From contig NZ_CP036319.1 of NCBI RefSeq assembly GCF_007752935.1, forward strand, positions 1,550,001-1,614,000: a stretch of DNA of 64,000 bases, written 5' to 3'. A model generated the notes under the pieces. It was not told where the DNA came from. It was given only the letters and a program-made list of their open reading frames with translations, and searched no databases. Position numbers and translations under genes: made by a program. This DNA is from Crateriforma conspicua. Lineage in GTDB: Bacteria; Planctomycetota; Planctomycetia; Pirellulales; Pirellulaceae. This document shows positions 62,114 to 64,000 of this stretch, one piece after another; the first letter of the stretch is position 1, and the number at the start of each line of letters is the position of its first letter.

Positions 62114-62425
62114 ATCCGATCGGAATCCCGCGCCCCGGCATCACCGCGGTGGTGCCCACATCGAACAGGCGGTCATTACCGGACCGGCATGTGCAATTTT
62201 GGGTGGCTGGACCACCATGTGTCGGCAAGTGCTGCCCGAGTACGGGTGGGTTTCCTTTGGAAACAATTCACGGATCAAAATTTGAATTTCCGACGGCCGC
62301 TGAAACCGGCGGGCCGTACCAGGGGTAAAACTGTTTAGAACGCTGTGGACCTGAATTTGCACGGGTGCGACGGCAAAAATGAGTTTTCCAGTTCTGAAGT
62401 CCCGACATCTAAGGATGAAAAACCG
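62114..62425 (+). other. 312-base upstream region without a gene
   Basis: This stretch between RdgB and the next gene holds no convincing gene. It includes GC-rich runs (about 62145-62170 and 62290-62330) that can form stems, and an AAGGATGAAA ribosome site just before the next start (62411-62420). No tRNA or known small RNA is recognised. Confidence 0.5.
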
Positions 62426-64000
62426 ATGAGTTCCCTTTTCCGGACGCTTTCACTGCGTGCGGCTGTTGTAGCGATGCTGGTGGCCGCGGTTCCGACCGCC
62501 GGCAGCATTGCGCAAGCCCAAGAGCAACTGGCGCCATCGTCCAACCCGGCCGCCGGCGGTCAGGTTTCCGAACCGGTGGTCGTCTTGACGCTCGGCAGCG
62601 TCAGCAAGCTGCAAAAGGACGTGCAGTACCTGGCGTCCGCCGTAGGCCAGCCACAGGCCGCCGGGATCTTTTTGGGCATGAGTGCGATGTTCACCAACGG
62701 CGTGGACACCACCCAGCCGATCGCCATCACATTGCCCTTGGTCAACGGCGCCCCCGAACCGGTTGCCCTGATTCCGACCAAAGACGTCCGCACCGTGCTG
62801 AAAACGGTCGAGGCGCAAACGGGCGGTTTCGACGAACTGGATGACGGAACCTACGTGATCAGCGTCGCGGGAACTGTGATCTACATCAAGCAAAGCGGTG
62901 ACTGGGCGATCGTGTCCCGCAAACGCGAAATGCTGTCGACCGTCCCGAATGATCCGACCACGTTGTTCGCCGGCATGGGCAACAACTATGACCTGGCGGT
63001 TCAGCTGAAGATGCAATTGGTCCCCGCCAATGTTCGTGCGATGTTGATCGGACAACTGCGTCAGGGCTTTGAACAAGCCATGGAACGACAAGGCGGCAGC
63101 GATGATGAGTCCGCCGCGTACGCCGAATCGACTTTGGATCAGCTGGAACAGTTGATCGAAGACACCGAAGAATTGTTTGTCGGCTGGAACACCAACGTCG
63201 AAGCCAAACAGTTGGAATTTGATTCTCGATTTGTCGCCGTGGATGGCAGCAAGTTGAGTGCGATGTACAGCGACCAACAGCCGATCCCGTCGCGATTTGC
63301 CAGCGTGATTCGTGACGATGCCGCGGCCTATTTCCACGGTGCCGCTTCGCTGGGTCCGGCATTGGTGGAACAGAGCCGCGATAGCATCAGCGGTTCGGTC
63401 ACCATGGTCAAAAAGGCGTTGGAACAATCCGACGAACTGAACGAAGACGAAATGGCCGACGTCAACGAATTGATTGACGCGGTTGCCGGATTGGTCATGG
63501 ATTCGATCGCCGAAGGCAAGACCGACGCCGGCGGTGTTCTGTTGGCCGACACGGGATCATTGCAGTTCGCCATGGGAACGTTCGTTTCCGACGGTGATGA
63601 AGCGGCCCAAGTCGTCAAAGATTTGGCGGCCAAGTTGGAAGGCAAGCCGAACACGCCGCGATTCAAGTTCGACATGTCCGAGTACGGCGGCGTGACGATC
63701 CACTTGATCGAAGCCGACGTTCCGGAAAGCGAAGACGAAGCGCGTAAAGTGCTCGGCGACGTGCTGAAGGTTTACGTGGGCACGGCCGACGAAGCGGTCT
63801 ATGTGGCCATCGGAGACGCCAGCGTTGATTTGGCCAAAGAACTGATTGATTCAGGAACCACGAATCAAGCCGCTGGTGAAGCGTTGTCGCAAGGACGCAT
63901 CTTGATGTTGCCGATCTTGAAGTACGTGCGTTCGATCGAATCGAATCCGGTGATCGATGCCATGGTGCAATCCTTGACCAACGAAAACCTGTCGGGTCAG
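62426..64000 (+). CDS. Exported planctomycete protein of unknown function, cut at the right edge
   Basis: An open frame of 525 codons from ATG 62426 with no stop before the window edge. An AAGGATGAAA site stands 5-10 bases upstream. Leader residues 1-30 (LRAAVVAMLVAAVPTAGSIAQA) look like a signal peptide, so the protein is exported. The mature part alternates strands and helices: VVVLTLGSVSKLQKDVQYLA, DDGTYVISVAGTVIYI, and later ELFVGWNTNVEAKQLEFDSRFV and VAIGDASVDLAKELI. The pattern suggests a repeated alpha/beta domain, similar to exported proteins of about 600 residues common in Pirellulaceae. I do not recognise a named family. The full length and C terminus are outside the window. Confidence 0.75.
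   Translation, partial: MSSLFRTLSLRAAVVAMLVAAVPTAGSIAQAQEQLAPSSNPAAGGQVSEPVVVLTLGSVSKLQKDVQYLASAVGQPQAAGIFLGMSAMFTNGVDTTQPIAITLPLVNGAPEPVALIPTKDVRTVLKTVEAQTGGFDELDDGTYVISVAGTVIYIKQSGDWAIVSRKREMLSTVPNDPTTLFAGMGNNYDLAVQLKMQLVPANVRAMLIGQLRQGFEQAMERQGGSDDESAAYAESTLDQLEQLIEDTEELFVGWNTNVEAKQLEFDSRFVAVDGSKLSAMYSDQQPIPSRFASVIRDDAAAYFHGAASLGPALVEQSRDSISGSVTMVKKALEQSDELNEDEMADVNELIDAVAGLVMDSIAEGKTDAGGVLLADTGSLQFAMGTFVSDGDEAAQVVKDLAAKLEGKPNTPRFKFDMSEYGGVTIHLIEADVPESEDEARKVLGDVLKVYVGTADEAVYVAIGDASVDLAKELIDSGTTNQAAGEALSQGRILMLPILKYVRSIESNPVIDAMVQSLTNENLSGQ

Noticed and set aside
62114-62425. Bacterial SRP RNA or tRNA-like structure upstream of the last gene
   Set aside because: The conserved SRP Alu-less loop (GGAAGCAGCC) and tRNA T-loop motifs are missing.

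Overview
The window reads as chromosomal DNA of a marine or aquatic planctomycete, most likely of the Pirellulaceae (Rhodopirellula-like). The basis is the gene content: three secreted sulfatases, many exported glycoside hydrolases, a PVC-type CxxCH heme-binding giant protein with HEAT repeats, a protein kinase next to a TIGR02999-type ECF sigma factor, an SHD1-domain protein, EF-hand esterases and several exported proteins of no known family. Signal peptides are abundant and GTG or TTG starts are not rare. I found no rRNA, no tRNA, no CRISPR array and no phage genes. This is ordinary chromosome with one small mobile unit.

Layout. 1-6.2 kb: the tail of an unknown gene, a Ser/Thr kinase plus ECF sigma pair, then a probable operon of cupin, short-chain dehydrogenase and TauE/SafE permease. 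6.3-10.1 kb: an SHD1 protein, a membrane protein, a lipase-like esterase and a 65-residue putative zinc protein. 10.2-15.5 kb: a two-gene carbohydrate unit (clan GH-A hydrolase with an inserted CBM-like domain, and a GH141-like beta-helix protein). 15.5-20.9 kb: a compact corrinoid methyl-transfer module, the most interesting part of the window. 21.2-23.9 kb: a beta-lactamase-family esterase and a REP-associated transposase (RAYT) flanked by large palindromic repeats, one of them a 3x76-bp tandem array. 23.9-26.4 kb: a quinone oxidoreductase and a crotonase divergent from an HxlR regulator. 26.4-33.1 kb: an esterase, a complete sugar ABC transporter and a sulfatase in one operon. 33.4-37.1 kb: a soluble double-PAS chemotaxis receptor, a BON-MscS channel and a FadR-type regulator with a textbook operator. 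37.7-47.0 kb: GH127, GH2 and two sulfatases in a row. 47.1-64.0 kb: DUF3124, YitT, a second GH2, an oxidoreductase, a GNAT, a DUF885 metalloprotein, the heme protein, an unknown exported protein, RdgB and a truncated unknown exported protein.

How the genes may work together. GH127 (beta-L-arabinofuranosidase), GH2 (beta-galactosidase) and sulfatases side by side suggest breakdown of a sulfated arabinose/galactose-rich algal polysaccharide. The FadR regulator could sense a sugar acid or another breakdown product, and the ABC operon could import released monosaccharides. The corrinoid module has a corrinoid carrier protein, two UroD-family methyltransferases (one fused to two thioredoxin-like domains), a stand-alone reactivation protein of the methionine-synthase type and a CobW-family GTPase. 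These are the parts expected of a cobalamin-dependent demethylation system. Its methyl donor and acceptor cannot be read from the sequence.
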